NCBI RefSeq assembly: GCF_014217875.1
Contig: NZ_CP059060.1
Span: forward strand, 1,054,001 to 1,118,000
DNA: 64,000 nucleotides
DNA from: Synechococcus sp. LTW-R
GTDB taxonomy: Bacteria; Cyanobacteriota; Cyanobacteriia; PCC-6307; Cyanobiaceae
Direction: 5' to 3'
The notes under the pieces were generated by a model. The model did no database searches. It was not told where the DNA came from and was given only the letters and a program-made list of their open reading frames with translations. Positions 63,343-64,000 of this stretch are shown piece by piece. The first letter of the stretch is position 1. Each line of letters opens with the position of its first letter. The position numbers were made by a program, and so were the translations under genes.

Positions 63343-64000
63343 TCAGAAGGGTGGCTGGGGTTCGTAGAGAACCGGGACCTCCTCAAGGGCCAGGCGGGGG
63401 GTCACGGCCAAGCGGATCGAGCTCTGGCCGCCAGCCATGAAGCGCTGTTCAGCGGCCACGCCAATCATCGCGGCGTTGTCGGTGCAATAGGCCAGAGGCG
63501 CCACCCGCCAGTCCAGTTGCAGGGCTTGGCAGCGCTCCTGCAAACGGTCCCGCAAGCGACGGTTCGCCGCCACGCCACCCACCATGACGATGGTCTTCAA
63601 GCCTTGGTCGCGGGCACAGCGGGTTGTGCGCTCCACCAAAACATCCGCCACCACCTGCTCAAAGCTGGCCGCCACATCGGCCAAGGGGAAGGGTTCTCCG
63701 CCGCCTGCCTCCTCCGCCCGGAGCTGATTCACCAGGCGCAGAACCGCCGTTTTCAAACCGCTGAAGCTGAAGTCGTAGGGGTGAAAGCCCCCCTCCGGCA
63801 GGGACACCCGTCCCTTCGGTAAGGGAAAACGCTTGGGATCGCCGCTGGCGGCAACGGCCTGAACAGCCGGACCGCCCGGATAGCCCAGCCCGAGCAGCCG
63901 GGCCACCTTGTCAAAGGCCTCGCCAGCCGCGTCATCGCGGCTCCGGGCCAAGCGGCTGTAGGAGCCAGGCCCGTCCACGCGAATCATTTCGGTGTGCCCG
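63343..64000 (-). CDS. tsaD: tRNA N6-threonylcarbamoyladenosine synthase subunit TsaD (5' end cut by window)
   Basis: TsaD transfers threonylcarbamoyl to A37 of ANN-decoding tRNAs with TsaB and TsaE. The frame runs off the right edge, so about the first third is missing. Present are GHTEM at the edge (metal-binding His), the [10 protein letters not shown] segment and the actin-like motif [25 protein letters not shown] near the C-terminus provides an iron-binding Asp. The internal Met often predicted as a start at 63987 is within the domain and not the start. Confidence 0.95.
   Translation of the reverse strand, partial: GHTEMIRVDGPGSYSRLARSRDDAAGEAFDKVARLLGLGYPGGPAVQAVAASGDPKRFPLPKGRVSLPEGGFHPYDFSFSGLKTAVLRLVNQLRAEEAGGGEPFPLADVAASFEQVVADVLVERTTRCARDQGLKTIVMVGGVAANRRLRDRLQERCQALQLDWRVAPLAYCTDNAAMIGVAAEQRFMAGGQSSIRLAVTPRLALEEVPVLYEPQPPF

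Overview
The window comes from a high-GC picocyanobacterium of the Synechococcus/Cyanobium group. The basis is gene content: magnesium chelatase ChlI, cytochrome b6f subunit PetG, a high-light-inducible protein, carotenoid genes crtE and crtL, a cyAbrB regulator, a CAAD-domain protein, a LabA-like NYN protein, and the small RNA Yfr1 in its usual place between a guaB-type gene and trxA. No rRNA, tRNA or CRISPR array was seen.

Layout. 1-10.3 kb: cobalamin synthesis (cbiA, cut by the window edge), a histidine phosphatase, an acylphosphatase, a GAP-family membrane protein, a leftward block (RecD-like helicase, divergent PAP2, crtE, folD), then a 7TM-HD c-di-AMP-type phosphodiesterase and a PaO-like Rieske oxygenase. 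10.3-18.5 kb: RluA-type synthase, small conserved proteins, a SepF-like protein, cyAbrB, DUF427, Nif11, an aminotransferase, an orphan sugar ABC permease, leuA and a NYN protein. 18.5-28.8 kb: GH57 enzyme, arsS, crtL, gyrA, an HcyBio-like protein, a CAAD protein, guaB3, yfr1 and trxA. 28.8-39.5 kb: LOG protein, hisH, rsmD, petG, a CytM-like cytochrome, a TrmJ-type methylase, a serine hydrolase, DUF3370, chlI, ruvC, 5-FCL, sufE and hom. Many of these start within a few bases of the previous stop. 39.6-47.3 kb: an incomplete peptide ABC transporter, a DUF1400 hydrolase, an MFS protein, several very small genes, arfB and a second Nif11 protein.

47.3-58.3 kb is an accessory region. It holds a large AT-rich GT-C-like membrane protein, a FkbM methyltransferase with an unassigned C-terminal half, long gene-poor stretches, and a repeat-structured segment ending exactly in the 3' end of ychF. 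Four direct repeats (cores near 53421, 55281, 56840 and 58296) each carry the last codons of ychF. The rightmost is the real end of ychF; the other three are displaced copies with silent or near-silent changes. Between the three right-hand repeats lie two tandem units of about 1.5 kb, each with a conserved leader of about 300 nt and one gene. The gene encodes a secreted beta-barrel resembling an inverse autotransporter, followed by a short cysteine-rich C-terminal tail that differs completely between the two copies. I read this as repeated insertion or cassette-like expansion at the ychF terminus, displaying variable cysteine-rich peptides at the cell surface. This is the most interesting part of the window.

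58.3-64 kb returns to core genome: ychF, a MacA/HlyD-type adaptor, wecB, pilT, an Hli protein and tsaD (cut by the window edge). Starts were chosen by gene overlaps and domain boundaries. Family names come from motif recognition only; no database search was run.
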